From the NCBI RefSeq assembly GCF_000380125.1, contig NZ_KB904565.1, forward strand, positions 1 to 58,007: a stretch of 58,007 nucleotides of DNA, read 5' to 3'. The position numbers were made by a program, and so were the translations under genes. Within the stretch, counting starts at the first letter, position 1; every line of letters begins with the position of its first letter. Origin of the DNA: Streptococcus ovis DSM 16829 (GTDB taxonomy: Bacteria; Bacillota; Bacilli; Lactobacillales; Streptococcaceae). Positions 10,001-18,195 of this stretch are shown here, piece by piece. Below the pieces are notes generated by a model. That model was not told the DNA's origin. It did no database searches and was given only the letters and a program-made list of their open reading frames with translations.

Positions 10001-10529
10001 CTCGAAGGCTAAACTCCCCTTGCGATAGAACACGCGATACTTTCTTATATCCTATTGCTAAAAGGATTTGGATAAGATTTTGAGGATCTATTTCTTGACC
10101 AACCTCTAAAGTCAACGTAGATGCTCGATACTGCTCAGGATTGGGAAGTAAAATCTTCGTTGCCGCAAAACTGGCAACTAAAACTCCATTTTTTTTCTTA
10201 TCTACTAAAAAATTTAAGCTTTCTATTCTTGATTGCGTGCGGTCTTTTGATGAAAAAACAAACTCTGCCAATGGACTATCATCTGTAAAGAAATTGTAAA
10301 CATGTTCCTCCCCAAGTAAATCAGATAAATTAGCGACTATTCTCTCTGCTTCATTTTGGGTAGAAGTTAAAATTAAGATTTTTTCACTCAAACTATCAAA
10401 AGCACTCGCCATGACAAGTGCCTTACTTGTATTAGATAATCCTAATATCAATTGTCTAGTGGATTGATTTAATTGGGATTGCCACTTTTGAATTTGTTGG
10501 TTTTGTTGGAGTATTTCAATAATATTCAT
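7047..10529 (-). CDS. mfd: Transcription-repair coupling factor
   Basis: A 1160-residue ATP-driven DNA translocase that removes RNA polymerase stalled at lesions and recruits UvrA. Order: UvrB-like N-terminal domains (1 to about 450), RNA-polymerase interaction domain with GDYVVHHIHGIGQFLG (about 495-510), helicase lobe 1 with Walker A GDVGFGKTE (about 640) and DEEQ box, lobe 2 with RGRVGRS (about 905), and a C-terminal regulatory domain. Length and motifs are complete. The ATG shares one base with the pth stop (TAATG), so mfd follows pth in one operon, as in most streptococci. Confidence 0.98.
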   Translation of the reverse strand: MNIIEILQQNQQIQKWQSQLNQSTRQLILGLSNTSKALVMASAFDSLSEKILILTSTQNEAERIVANLSDLLGEEHVYNFFTDDSPLAEFVFSSKDRTQSRIESLNFLVDKKKNGVLVASFAATKILLPNPEQYRASTLTLEVGQEIDPQNLIQILLAIGYKKVSRVLSQGEFSLRGDILDIFDFNSEFPHRLEFFGDEIDSLRTFDSDTQKSLETIEMFTVSPASEIILTPDDYKRAEKNLTKFIDESSNEEQISYLREVLSDIKTGYRHPDIRKFLSILYEKEWTLLDYLPKYSPIFLDDFHKMMDSHAKFEKEVAELLTSDLQSSKSPASLSYFSDSYSAIRKYQPATFFSTFQKGLGNLKFDATYSFNQHSMQEFFNQISLLKEELDRYKKSDYTVIVQANSSSSLQSLQNTLQEYQIELPYREANELQIGQIQLTIGNLSVGFQFLDEKIALITESEIFHKKIKRKIRRKQVSNAERLRNYNELEKGDYVVHHIHGIGQFLGIETIEISGVHRDYITIQYQNSDRISLPVEQIDGLSKYVASDGKTPKLNKLNDGRFQKSKQKVQKQVEDIADDLIKLYAERSQLKGFAFSPDDENQLEFDNHFTYVETEDQLRSIDEVKKDMEKAFPMDRLLVGDVGFGKTEVAMRAAFKAVNDGKQVAILVPTTVLAQQHYENFIERFADFPVNIGVLSRFRTKSEQAMTLEKLKKGQLDIIIGTHRLLSKDVIFADLGLLVIDEEQRFGVKHKETLKELKKKIDVLTLTATPIPRTLHMSMLGIRDLSVIETPPTNRYPVQTYVLETNETVIRDGILREIDRGGQVYYLYNKVDTIEKKVSELRELVPEASIGFVHGQMSEIQLENTLYAFIEGEYDVLVTTTIIETGVDIPNANTLFVENADYMGLSTLYQLRGRVGRSSRIAYAYLMYRPDKSLTEVSEKRLEAIKGFTELGSGFKIAMQDLSIRGAGNLLGAAQSGFIDSVGYELYSQLLETAILEKQGKVQKRLKSNTEINLQIDAYLPSDYIDDQREKIEIYKRIKDIDSRVNYEELQDELIDRFGEYPDAVAYLLEIGLLKSFLDQLFAKSVELKQQQVFVTFEPTAGQYYLTQDYFKALSATTLKARISEQNGQMQVIFDVRHQKDFTILEELMTFAETLLSLKK

Positions 10530-11098
10530 TATCCATTGAACCTTCTCATTACTTTTTCAAAGTCCTCTTCCTGTAAATAATAATTGACAGCATTGTCAAC
10601 TTTATCAATTGCCTCTGCAATCAAAATCGCATCATCGCCTTGGAAAGAACTCATGACATGGTTGATGACAGTCATCTTAGGTGCCGGACGGCCAATCCCT
10701 ACTTTAACACGATCAAATTCCTGTGTCCCAATATGCGCAATAATCGATTTTATCCCATTATGCCCACCTGCAGAACCCTTTTGTCGAAAACGAATTTTCC
10801 CTACTTCCATATCTAAATCATCATAGATGACCAGTAAATCTGAAACATCTAAACCATAATAAGACAAGAGAGCATGAACAGCTTCTCCTGATTTATTCAT
10901 AAAAGTTATCGGCTTGACAAAGTAAATTTTTTCACCATTTATAAAACTAGAACCCACTTCAGCTTTAAAAATTTTATCCTCTGTAAAGGTAATGTCAAGT
11001 TTTGTAGCAATCTTGTCAATCACCATAAAGCCAATATTATGCTTTGTATCTTTGTATTTTGAACCTGGATTTCCTAATCCAACAATTAGTTTTACCAT
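10529..11098 (-). CDS. pth: Peptidyl-tRNA hydrolase
   Basis: Releases tRNA from prematurely dropped peptidyl-tRNA. Its 189 residues show the family signatures: [25 protein letters not shown] at the N terminus including the catalytic His, [12 protein letters not shown] at about 61-72, and [25 protein letters not shown] around the catalytic Asp at about 93. It is complete and directly coupled to mfd. It starts about 70 bases after ychF. Confidence 0.98.
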   Translation of the reverse strand: MVKLIVGLGNPGSKYKDTKHNIGFMVIDKIATKLDITFTEDKIFKAEVGSSFINGEKIYFVKPITFMNKSGEAVHALLSYYGLDVSDLLVIYDDLDMEVGKIRFRQKGSAGGHNGIKSIIAHIGTQEFDRVKVGIGRPAPKMTVINHVMSSFQGDDAILIAEAIDKVDNAVNYYLQEEDFEKVMRRFNG

Positions 11099-11121
11099 TT
11101 TTTCCTCTTTCTAAAAGACCA

Positions 11122-11153
11122 AAAGGGCTGGAAAAAATTTTTCCAACCTCTTT
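11122..11153. terminator. Possible bidirectional terminator between ychF and pth
   Basis: GGCTGGAAAAA and TTTTTCCAACC arms form a long AT-rich stem; on the minus strand it ends in CCCTTTTGG. The T-run is weak, so it may only attenuate ychF transcription before pth. Confidence 0.45.
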
Positions 11154-11170
11154 TATTCTAAAATCTACTC

Positions 11171-12286
11171 TTATACATTGAAACGGAATTCCATAATATC
11201 GCCATCTTGAACGACATATTCTTTTCCTTCTTCACGCAGGCGTCCAGCTTCTTTCACAGCTTTTTCAGAACCATACTTCATCAAGTCATCATAACTCATA
11301 GTTACAGCACGAATAAATCCACGCTCAAAGTCTGAATGGATAATCCCTGCTGCCTGAGGTGCCTTGATACCACGTTTAAAGGTCCAAGCGCGCACTTCTT
11401 TTTCACCAGCTGTAAAGTAAGTTCCAAGACCAAGCAGGTGGTAAGCAGCACGGGTTAACTTGTCTACACCTGACTCTGTTAAACCAATAGCTTCTAAAAA
11501 TTCTGCTTTATCTTCGTCATCAAGCTCTGAAATTTCTTCTTCAGCACGCGCTGAGATCACAACTACTTCAGCATTTTCAGTCGCCGCAAATTCACGGATT
11601 TGCTGCACGTAAGAAATCTCATCTGGTTCAGCAACCTTGTCTTCATCAACATTGGCCACATACAAAACTGGTTTAGTTGTCAAAAGGAAAAGTTGTTTCA
11701 CAATCTTTTGCTCATCATCGGTAAAGTCAATCGTACGAGCTGATTTACCATCTTCAAGAACAGGTTTGATTTTTTGAAGAATATTAAATTCTGCAACAGA
11801 ATCCTTATCTTTTTGTGTACGTGCCATTTTCTCCACACGCGCATAGCGTTTATTGACACTCTCAAGGTCTGCCAAAATCAATTCGAGGTTGATTGTTTCG
11901 ATATCTGCTAGTGGATCTACAAAGGCATCCTCACGTCCTTGCTCACGCATGACATTTTCATCATCAAAAGCACGAACGACGTGAACAATAGCATCTACCT
12001 CGCGGATATTGGCCAAGAATTTATTTCCGAGGCCTTCCCCTTTTGAAGCACCTTTCACAATCCCTGCAATATCTGTAAACTCAAAGGTTGTTGGGACTGT
12101 TTTTTTCGGTGTAATCAACTCTGTCAATTTCTGTAAACGCTCATCTGGTACTTCAACCATCCCTACATTTGGGTCAATGGTCGCAAAAGGATAGTTCGCA
12201 GCTTCTGCACCAGCCTTTGTAATCGCATTAAATAGGGTTGATTTCCCAACGTTTGGTAAACCAACGATACCTGCTGTTAAAGCCAT
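11171..12286 (-). CDS. ychF: Redox-regulated ATPase/GTPase YchF (OLA1 family)
   Basis: Conserved Obg-family P-loop NTPase that binds ribosomes and prefers ATP. The start at 12286 gives MALTAGIVGLPNVGKSTLFNA, the canonical N terminus, 371 residues; a longer in-frame reading upstream lacks homology. G1 is GLPNVGKST, G3 is DIAGIVKGA, and the usual NKxD base-specificity motif is replaced by NVDE (YVANVDEDKVA), typical of YchF. The C-terminal TGS-like domain ends in EGKEYVVQDGDIMEFRFNV. It precedes pth on the same strand, a common streptococcal order. Confidence 0.97.
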   Translation of the reverse strand: MALTAGIVGLPNVGKSTLFNAITKAGAEAANYPFATIDPNVGMVEVPDERLQKLTELITPKKTVPTTFEFTDIAGIVKGASKGEGLGNKFLANIREVDAIVHVVRAFDDENVMREQGREDAFVDPLADIETINLELILADLESVNKRYARVEKMARTQKDKDSVAEFNILQKIKPVLEDGKSARTIDFTDDEQKIVKQLFLLTTKPVLYVANVDEDKVAEPDEISYVQQIREFAATENAEVVVISARAEEEISELDDEDKAEFLEAIGLTESGVDKLTRAAYHLLGLGTYFTAGEKEVRAWTFKRGIKAPQAAGIIHSDFERGFIRAVTMSYDDLMKYGSEKAVKEAGRLREEGKEYVVQDGDIMEFRFNV

Positions 12287-12370
12287 GTTTTTTTGTTTCT
12301 CCATTCTCAATTCAATCATGAGTATTATACCAAAAAAATGAGAAAAAAGCTTGCTGAATAGCAAGAGCCA

Positions 12371-12772
12371 CTAAAATAAATCGATTAATATTTTTATCCA
12401 CATCACAAAGAGAGGCACAAAAAAGATGAGCCACCAGTATTCTGAAATAAGATCGATAAAAATGGCTAATCCGTCTCTCTTCTCATACTTTCCAGTTTTA
12501 GGATTCATCACATATTCACGTCCTTTTAGAATATGTAAATTGTCATCATCTTCTTCTTTGGTAGGAACAGACTTTTTACCATTAACCAATTCATTCAGGC
12601 TAACAGTAAAAATCTCAGATAGTTTGACCAAATTATCCAAATCTGGTGTTGCATCTCCGTTCTCCCACTTAGAAATGGCCTGACGTGAAATAAATAACTG
12701 TTTAGCCAACTCTTCTTGTGAGATGTTTTTCTCTTGACGAAATTTTTTTAATTGTTCTGCAAATACAGTCAT
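12371..12772 (-). CDS. XRE-family regulator with C-terminal membrane segment
   Basis: A 133-residue protein. Residues about 5-60 form a helix-turn-helix (QLKKFRQEKNISQEELAKQL, SRQAISKWENG) followed by TPDLDNLVKLSEIFTVSLNEL. After a charged linker with GREYVMNPKTGKYEKRDG comes one hydrophobic segment (WLIFFVPLFVMWIKILI), so it may be membrane-tethered. The ATG at 12772 has AAGGTGG upstream; an ATG 42 bases earlier is less likely. A dyad overlaps its probable -35 region, consistent with autoregulation. The pseudogene at 6287-6943 is a decayed relative. Targets are unknown. Confidence 0.85.
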   Translation of the reverse strand: MTVFAEQLKKFRQEKNISQEELAKQLFISRQAISKWENGDATPDLDNLVKLSEIFTVSLNELVNGKKSVPTKEEDDDNLHILKGREYVMNPKTGKYEKRDGLAIFIDLISEYWWLIFFVPLFVMWIKILIDLF

Positions 12773-12803
12773 CACCGTAACCACCTTTCTTCTTTCTAAC
12801 CTT

Positions 12804-12838
12804 ATTATAATCAAGAATGTAAGTGCAGACTAGCACTT
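12804..12838 (-). promoter_or_regulatory. Promoter and dyad operator of the XRE regulator
   Basis: A TATAAT -10 lies on the minus strand at 12804-12809. The dyad AAGTGC-AGACTA-GCACTT (12821-12838) covers the place of the -35 box. A second palindrome, GTTGCGCAAC (12855-12864), lies just upstream with another GCAAC half-site at 12845-12849. The arrangement fits repression by the encoded regulator, which is an inference. Confidence 0.5.
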
Positions 12839-12893
12839 TCTATCGCAACTAACCGTTGCGCAACTGCTAGAAAAGCTAAATAGAATAAGGTTT

Positions 12894-13091
12894 CTACGGT
12901 TGCAGAACTTTTTTTATCTTCCGTTCAAAATCATGACGGCTCATCATAACAATATGGTCGCAATTGGTACATTGAATTTTAATATCTGCCCCCATACGGA
13001 CAATTTTCCATTCGTTGGCTTTTTTACCAGTTGATTTAATGGTGCAGGCATGGGGCTTTTTCATCTCTACAAGGGATCCTAATTGATACAT
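12894..13091 (-). CDS. DUF951 family protein (YyzM-like)
   Basis: A 65-residue protein with a conserved pattern: MYQLGSLVEMKKPHAC near the N terminus, W-K-I-V-R-M-G-A-D-I-K-I-Q-C-T-N-C at about 28-44, and MMSRHDFERKIKKV at the end. Three cysteines, including a CTNC pair, suggest metal binding. DUF951 genes sit next to dnaN or ychF in many Firmicutes, often with an origin-proximal location. The role is unknown. Confidence 0.9.
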   Translation of the reverse strand: MYQLGSLVEMKKPHACTIKSTGKKANEWKIVRMGADIKIQCTNCDHIVMMSRHDFERKIKKVLQP

Positions 13092-13121
13092 GTTTTTCTC
13101 CTTTTTTTGATTATATCAAAA

Positions 13122-13152
13122 AAGAAAAGACTTCACAAAGTGAAATCTTTTT
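13122..13152 (-). terminator. Terminator of dnaN
   Basis: Minus-strand arms AAGATTTCAC and GTGAAGTCTT with a TTT loop are followed by TTCTTTTTT. It lies about 20 bases after the dnaN stop. Confidence 0.75.
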
Positions 13153-13167
13153 CAAGAAAGGATTAGA

Positions 13168-14304
13168 TTAGTTTGTACGAACTGGGGTGATGAGTTGAAC
13201 AAAATCTTCTTGTTCAGCATTTGGTAAGAGAGTAAATGGACGAATTGGAGAAATGAAACTAATCTTAACTTGTTCATTGCCAATAGCTTTCAAAGCTTCA
13301 ATCAAATAAGTTGGATTGAAGCTAATCACCAAGTCTTCTCCCGTTACAGAAAGTATCTCAAGTTCTTCATTTACCCGTCCAACCTCTGGAGAGTTTACAT
13401 GGGCAGAAACCACACCACCTGTAATTTCAAGCTTCACTGTACCATTTTGTGTTGCATTGGACAAAAGACGGGCCCGCTCCATTGCATATCGGAGATTAGC
13501 CGTATCAAATACTACAGTAGTGTTGAAACTAGTTGGGATCAATCGATCTGTATCAGGATACGTTCCTTCCAATAAGCGCGTGTAGAAGCTAATATGCTCA
13601 CTTCTAAAGAGCAATTGATTATTTGAGAAGAATACCTCAACTGTTTCAATTTCGTCTGAGAATACGGCTGTAAATTCACGAAGAGAGCGACTTGGAATCA
13701 CTACATCAAAGTTATCCCCAGATTTTTCTAATGTTAATATTCTTTGGCTCATTCGGTGAGAATCTGTAGCAACAGTCTTTAAAGAGGTATTATCTGTCAA
13801 AACAAAGTGAACACCTGTTAAAATTGGGCGACTTTCCTGCGTCGAAGCTGCAAAGGCTGTTTCGTTAATAATTTCTTTAAGGACTTTTGTTTCTAATACA
13901 AGAGGGTTAGAGGTAGGAACTTCTTGAAGTCGAGGATATTGCTCTGCTTCTTTTCCTTTCAGAGTGATTTCTGATTTTCCACTCGTTAACACCACTTGTT
14001 TTTGTTCAATCTCTGTAAACTCAACAACCACATCTGGTAGACTAGAGACCACATTGATAAAGAAAGTAGCTTCTAATAGAATAGCACCTGTTGAAGAAAT
14101 AAGAAGGCCTGCATTTTCATCTTGGACAGAAATAAAGTTTTCGATAGAAATTTGCCCATTGGAACCTGTTAAAGCAATTCCTTCGGTTGTGACTTCTATT
14201 TTTACAGTTGAAAGTACTGGAATGGCATTTTTATGGCTAATAGCTCTTTTAGTTGTATTTAAAGCCTGTAAAAAAACAGTTTTATTAATAGAAAATTGAA
14301 TCAT
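13168..14304 (-). CDS. dnaN: DNA polymerase III beta sliding clamp
   Basis: Ring-shaped processivity clamp, 378 residues with three similar domains. The N-terminal MIQFSINKTVFLQALNTTKR and the C-terminal segment ending in QLITPVRTN are typical of streptococcal DnaN. It follows dnaA by about 150 bases, the standard Firmicute order, and the gap carries origin elements. A terminator follows. No anomalies are seen. Confidence 0.98.
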   Translation of the reverse strand: MIQFSINKTVFLQALNTTKRAISHKNAIPVLSTVKIEVTTEGIALTGSNGQISIENFISVQDENAGLLISSTGAILLEATFFINVVSSLPDVVVEFTEIEQKQVVLTSGKSEITLKGKEAEQYPRLQEVPTSNPLVLETKVLKEIINETAFAASTQESRPILTGVHFVLTDNTSLKTVATDSHRMSQRILTLEKSGDNFDVVIPSRSLREFTAVFSDEIETVEVFFSNNQLLFRSEHISFYTRLLEGTYPDTDRLIPTSFNTTVVFDTANLRYAMERARLLSNATQNGTVKLEITGGVVSAHVNSPEVGRVNEELEILSVTGEDLVISFNPTYLIEALKAIGNEQVKISFISPIRPFTLLPNAEQEDFVQLITPVRTN

Positions 14305-14334
14305 GGATTCTCCTTTATTTATAGATAATAAGGT

Positions 14335-14455
14335 TAGTAGTAATAGTAGTACTTGTGAATCTTGTGGATAAAACCGCTAAAGCTTATCAGAACAAGGAAT
14401 CTAACTTGTTCACAACTTGTGGAAAAATCCTTCCTTTTTTTAAAAGTTGTCCACA
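14335..14455. other. Origin unwinding region (dnaA-dnaN): DnaA boxes plus DnaA-trio-like repeat
   Basis: Downstream of dnaA lie DnaA-box-like 9-mers: TTGTCCACA (14447-14455), TGTGGAAAA (14418-14426), TTGTTCACA (14408-14416) and the exact TGTGGATAA (14363-14371). Toward dnaN, 14335-14352 reads TAG-TAG-TAA-TAG-TAG-TAC, then AT-rich DNA (TTTATTTATAGATAATAA). This order, box cluster then trinucleotides then AT-rich DNA, is that of the B. subtilis basal unwinding system, where DnaA-trios guide the DnaA filament onto single-stranded DNA. Function is inferred from the sequence pattern. Confidence 0.75.
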
Positions 14456-15832
14456 CTAGCGAATTTTATTTCGAATCGTGGTTAATTCGATTTCAAGATT
14501 ATCGTCATCAGCTAACATACTTTTGATTTTATTATAAGCATGCATGACGGTCGTATGGTCTCGGTTTCCGAACTCTTTTCCGATTTTTGGAAGGGAGTTA
14601 TCTGTTAATTCACGCGCCAGATACATCGCTACTTGTCTTGCGTGAACGATATTTTGCACCCGCTTTGCTCCTTTGAGTTCTTTTACACTAACACCATAGA
14701 AAGTTCCTACTTCATGTTGGATTTTTTCGATAGAAATGACCATGTTTTGCGGATTCGTTTGTTTCCGTGAGCGAATGGCTTCTGCTGCTACATCTACTGT
14801 AATTTCTGTTAATTTCCGCATCGTAGCTAGGAGATGAATATCTTTTAAAGCTCCTTCTAGATCTCGTATATTAGAATTAAATTGCCCCGCTAAGTAAGCT
14901 AATGTATCATTTGTAAACTCGTAAGGGTATCCTTCACATTTATTCCTTAAAATAGCAATACGTGTTTCAAAGTCAGGAGGAGTAATCTCACTCGTTAATC
15001 CCCATTTAAAGCGCGTAACAAGACGTTCCTCTAAGTTATCCAAGTAATCCGGGTTTCGGTCACTTGTTAAAACAATCTGTTTACTGTTTTCATGAAGAGC
15101 GTTAAAGGTATGGAAAAATTCTTCCTGCGTAGAAGCTTTATTTCGTAAAGATTGAATATCATCAATGAGAAGTAAGTCCAAGTTGCGATAAGTTTTCTTA
15201 AAATTATCCATGTCATTCAATCGGAGATGTTCTAAAAATTCATTGATAAAGGTTTCAGAAGAAACATATTTTATTTGTGCTGTTGGCTTATCGTCGAGCA
15301 CTTTATTACCAATAGCATTTAATAAGTGAGTTTTTCCAAGACCTGGGCCCCCAAAGATAAATAAAGGATTATAGAGCTCTCCTAAATTATCAGAGACTGC
15401 TAAAGCAGCCGCTTTGGCCCATTGATTATTGTCACCTTGAACAAAGTTATCAAAGGTATACTGGGGTTTGATATCAGGATGTACTGGTTTCTGATTATAA
15501 GTGCTTTCTCTATAACTCGGTTCTGCAATTTGAGAAAATTGCTGTTGAGGATGCATTTGTTCGTTGCGAAGAAATGGCGATTCATCAGTTGAAAATTGAT
15601 AGTCTGTTTTTAACTGTTCGTTAAAGATTTCAAACCCAGCAGTTAAAATGACCATTTTCAAATTTTCTTCCCAGAAAAGTTTTTTAACTGGACTGTCGAG
15701 ATAAATAATAGCTTTATTTCCATCTACGGCTATTAATTTGGCATCTGAAACAAAAAAATCATAGGCGGATTGCTTTAAATTTTCATGTGCTAATTGTAAT
15801 ACACGTTGCCAAAATAGCTGTTCTTGTTCCAT
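14456..15832 (-). CDS. dnaA: Chromosomal replication initiator DnaA
   Basis: AAA+ initiator that binds DnaA boxes and melts the origin. From the ATG at 15832, preceded by AAAGGAG, it has 458 residues; a GTG one codon upstream is also possible. Domain I begins [17 protein letters not shown]. The AAA+ domain has Walker [10 protein letters not shown] near 165 and Walker B LLIDDIQ near 227. The C-terminal domain IV carries [20 protein letters not shown] and [15 protein letters not shown], which contact the DnaA box. DnaA boxes flank the gene on both sides. Confidence 0.99.
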   Translation of the reverse strand: MEQEQLFWQRVLQLAHENLKQSAYDFFVSDAKLIAVDGNKAIIYLDSPVKKLFWEENLKMVILTAGFEIFNEQLKTDYQFSTDESPFLRNEQMHPQQQFSQIAEPSYRESTYNQKPVHPDIKPQYTFDNFVQGDNNQWAKAAALAVSDNLGELYNPLFIFGGPGLGKTHLLNAIGNKVLDDKPTAQIKYVSSETFINEFLEHLRLNDMDNFKKTYRNLDLLLIDDIQSLRNKASTQEEFFHTFNALHENSKQIVLTSDRNPDYLDNLEERLVTRFKWGLTSEITPPDFETRIAILRNKCEGYPYEFTNDTLAYLAGQFNSNIRDLEGALKDIHLLATMRKLTEITVDVAAEAIRSRKQTNPQNMVISIEKIQHEVGTFYGVSVKELKGAKRVQNIVHARQVAMYLARELTDNSLPKIGKEFGNRDHTTVMHAYNKIKSMLADDDNLEIELTTIRNKIR

Positions 15833-15889
15833 CACTCTTCTCCTTTCTCTTTGTATTCAGTCATTCTAGTGTACCATACTTTTAAAAAG

Positions 15890-16054
15890 TTTTCCACAAC
15901 TTATAAATTTTTCCACATTGTGGAAGGAAGTTTTCCACAGAATGTGAATAACATCTATACTCTGATGAAATCAAAGCTTTTTAGAAATATTTCCTGTGTA
16001 TAAATCCGTTTATAATTTTTTCCTATTCACAGTTGTTTTTTAGACTGTGGATAA
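15890..16054. other. oriC DnaA-box cluster between dnaA and parB
   Basis: Box-like 9-mers: TTTTCCACA at 15890-15898, 15909-15917 and 15931-15939 (one mismatch each), TGTGAATAA 15943-15951 (one mismatch), TGTGTATAA 15995-16003 (one mismatch), and the exact TGTGGATAA at 16046-16054, inside the 3' end of parB. The segment also holds AT-rich stretches. With the group downstream of dnaA this makes a bipartite origin. Confidence 0.85.
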
Positions 16055-16793
16055 TTTTCTCATACTCTTCTATATTTTTGAAATCAATTTGAATAGTACC
16101 TGTTCCATTTTTATGCTCTGTAATATGAATAGGAAGGCCAAGCATTTTTTTTAATCGTTTTTCTTCTTCTAGCAGAAAAGAATTTTGTACGGTGTTTCTT
16201 TTCTTTTTGGGAGCAGAAAGTTCTTTTTCAAGTGTTCGTACACTCAGTTCATTTTGAATAATATGTGCTAGCCACTTTTCTTGTTTTTCAGCTGAATAAG
16301 AGATGAGTAGGCGCGCGTGCCCCTGTGAAATCTGTCCATTTTTAATCGCTGTTTGAACAGGTTGTGATAAATTCAATAAACGCAGAGAATTTGTGATGTA
16401 TGGACGGGATTTTCCCATAATATGTGCGATTTCTTCGTGAGTTAGGCCAGTTTCAATCAATTTTTTATAGGATTGGGCCTCTTCTATTGGATTTAAATCT
16501 GCACGTTGGAGATTTTCAATAATGGACTGGTAGCGCATCTCATCATCTGATAAGTTTTTGACAAGGACTGGTACTTCGTCTAATCCAGCTATTTGGCTTG
16601 CTCGGAGTCGTCTTTCTCCAGCTAGCAATTCATAACCTACAATAGAAGATTTTCTGACAATTAAAGGTTGAATAATACCATTTTCTTTGATGGATTGAGC
16701 CAATTCTTCCAATTTCAGTTGATTGAATTCTTGTCGAGGCTGATAAGGATTAGCAATGATTTGAGAAAGGGGGATATATTTAAATTCTTCCAT
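16023..16793 (-). CDS. parB: Chromosome partitioning protein ParB (Spo0J)
   Basis: CTP-dependent DNA-clamp protein that loads at parS and recruits SMC. Its 256 residues include the ParB/Srx domain: IIANPYQPRQEFNQLKLEEL, IIQPLIVRKS, GYELLAGERRLRASQIAGL (about 54-72) and YQSIIENLQRADLNPIEEA. A helix-turn-helix follows (EEIAHIMGKSRPYITNSLRLL, about 125-145). No parA is present nearby, as usual for streptococci. Its 3' end overlaps a perfect DnaA box. Its start lies only 14 bases after a terminator-like hairpin, so its expression signals are unusual. Confidence 0.97.
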   Translation of the reverse strand: MEEFKYIPLSQIIANPYQPRQEFNQLKLEELAQSIKENGIIQPLIVRKSSIVGYELLAGERRLRASQIAGLDEVPVLVKNLSDDEMRYQSIIENLQRADLNPIEEAQSYKKLIETGLTHEEIAHIMGKSRPYITNSLRLLNLSQPVQTAIKNGQISQGHARLLISYSAEKQEKWLAHIIQNELSVRTLEKELSAPKKKRNTVQNSFLLEEEKRLKKMLGLPIHITEHKNGTGTIQIDFKNIEEYEKIIHSLKNNCE

Positions 16794-16807
16794 GGCCTTA
16801 TTTTAAC

Positions 16808-16843
16808 AAAAAAAAACTAGCTTTACAATGTTGTAAAGCTAGT
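16808..16843 (-). terminator. Terminator-like hairpin immediately upstream of parB
   Basis: ACTAGCTTTACAA and TTGTAAAGCTAGT form a perfect 13-base stem with a 2-base loop; on the minus strand nine T residues follow. It ends 14 bases before the parB ATG. It should stop transcription coming from htrA or through the insertion element. Confidence 0.75.
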
Positions 16844-18195
16844 CAGATTGAAGACAAAGTCCTTAGAGCACATGTTTCTAAGGGCTTTTTAGTTGAAATA
16901 GGAGTATACTAAAAGAAAAGGCTTTGTGAGGAAGCGTTATGTTTCATAAGGAAAATCCTAACTATAATCGTCGACAAGTTGGTTTTTATGCCCTCGAAGA
17001 ACTGGTGTCTGAGGATCATTTCCTGCGTCAGGTAGATGTTATCATCGACTTTTCCTTTATCTATGACTTAGTCGAAGATAGCTACTGCTTGGATAATGGT
17101 CGCCCTAGTTTAGATCCTGTCTTATTGGTTAAAATCCCTCTCCTGCAATGTTTCTATGGGATTCACTCCATGCGTCAGACCATAAAAGAGATTCAAGTTA
17201 ACGTCGCTTATCGTTGGTTCTTGGGGCTATCTTTAGATGATCGGGTGCCTCATTTTACAACCTATGGAAAGAACTATACAAGACGTTTCCAAGAAAAGGC
17301 TCTCATTGAATACATCTTTAGGCATGTCCTACAACAAGCAGTAACCGCTGGCTTGGTAGACCCTTCTGAGATTTTCGTAGACGGCACTCATCTCACAGCA
17401 GCGGCCAATAATCGAAAATACCAGAACCAAGTCATAGCTCATCAGGCAGCCTTCATGAGTGAACAACTAGCGGTTGAAATCAAGCAGGATTGGAAGAAAC
17501 ACGCAAAAAAAGCCCTCTTTGCCAAGATTGAACCTTTCAAGCCTCAGGTCATTATCGCTGACTCTGGTTACAAGAATCCAAGCATCGCTAAGTTTTTATT
17601 GGATAAGGCTATTCCCCCTTTGTTTCCATATACTAGGCCAAGAGGAAAGAAGGGGATGTTACGACCGAACGCCTTTGTTTAGGATGTTTACTATGATTGT
17701 TATCTTTGCCCAGAGAATCAGGTTCTACCGTATCGCATAACGACTCGAGAGGGTTACCGTGAATATAAGAGTGATTCTAAGCATTGTCAGACCTGTCCCT
17801 TACTAAGCATCTGCACCCAAAATAAAGATCATCAGAAGACCGTCACACGACATATCTGGAAGAATTATCTTGAAACCTGTGAGGACATCCGTCACCAAAA
17901 AGGGATGAGGGAGCGGTATCAGAAACGTAAAGAGACGATTGAGAGGCTCTTTGGCACGGCTAAAGAATACCACAACCTTAGATACACACGAGAGAGAGGC
18001 AAGTCCAAAATAGAAAACAAGGTTGGGCTGACTTTGGCATACTTAAATATCAAAAAATTGGTAAAACGATTGGCGGGAAGGCCTTTTTATTTTGCCGAAA
18101 ATAGGGTTATCAGTCAGATTTTTTCAACCCGTACACACTTTTTGTTCAAAATACAAGAAAAGACAAACTCCAAAATGAAGTTTGTCTTCGGTCTG
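16844..18195 (+). mobile_element. IS1182-like insertion sequence, inactive
   Basis: Imperfect terminal inverted repeats mark the ends: CAGATTGAAGACAAA (16844-16858) and, inverted, CAGACCGAAGACAAA (18181-18195). A hairpin CCTTAGA...TCTAAGG followed by GCTTTTT (16859-16890) lies inside the left end and could block read-in transcription. The single gene is a damaged transposase. The element separates htrA from parB. No target duplication could be confirmed by eye. Confidence 0.75.

Noticed and set aside
17474-17740. A second protein inside the insertion element suggesting a programmed frameshift
   Set aside because: The downstream part of the transposase continues in the original frame after a TAG codon, so the damage is a nonsense change and the other frame is a shadow.
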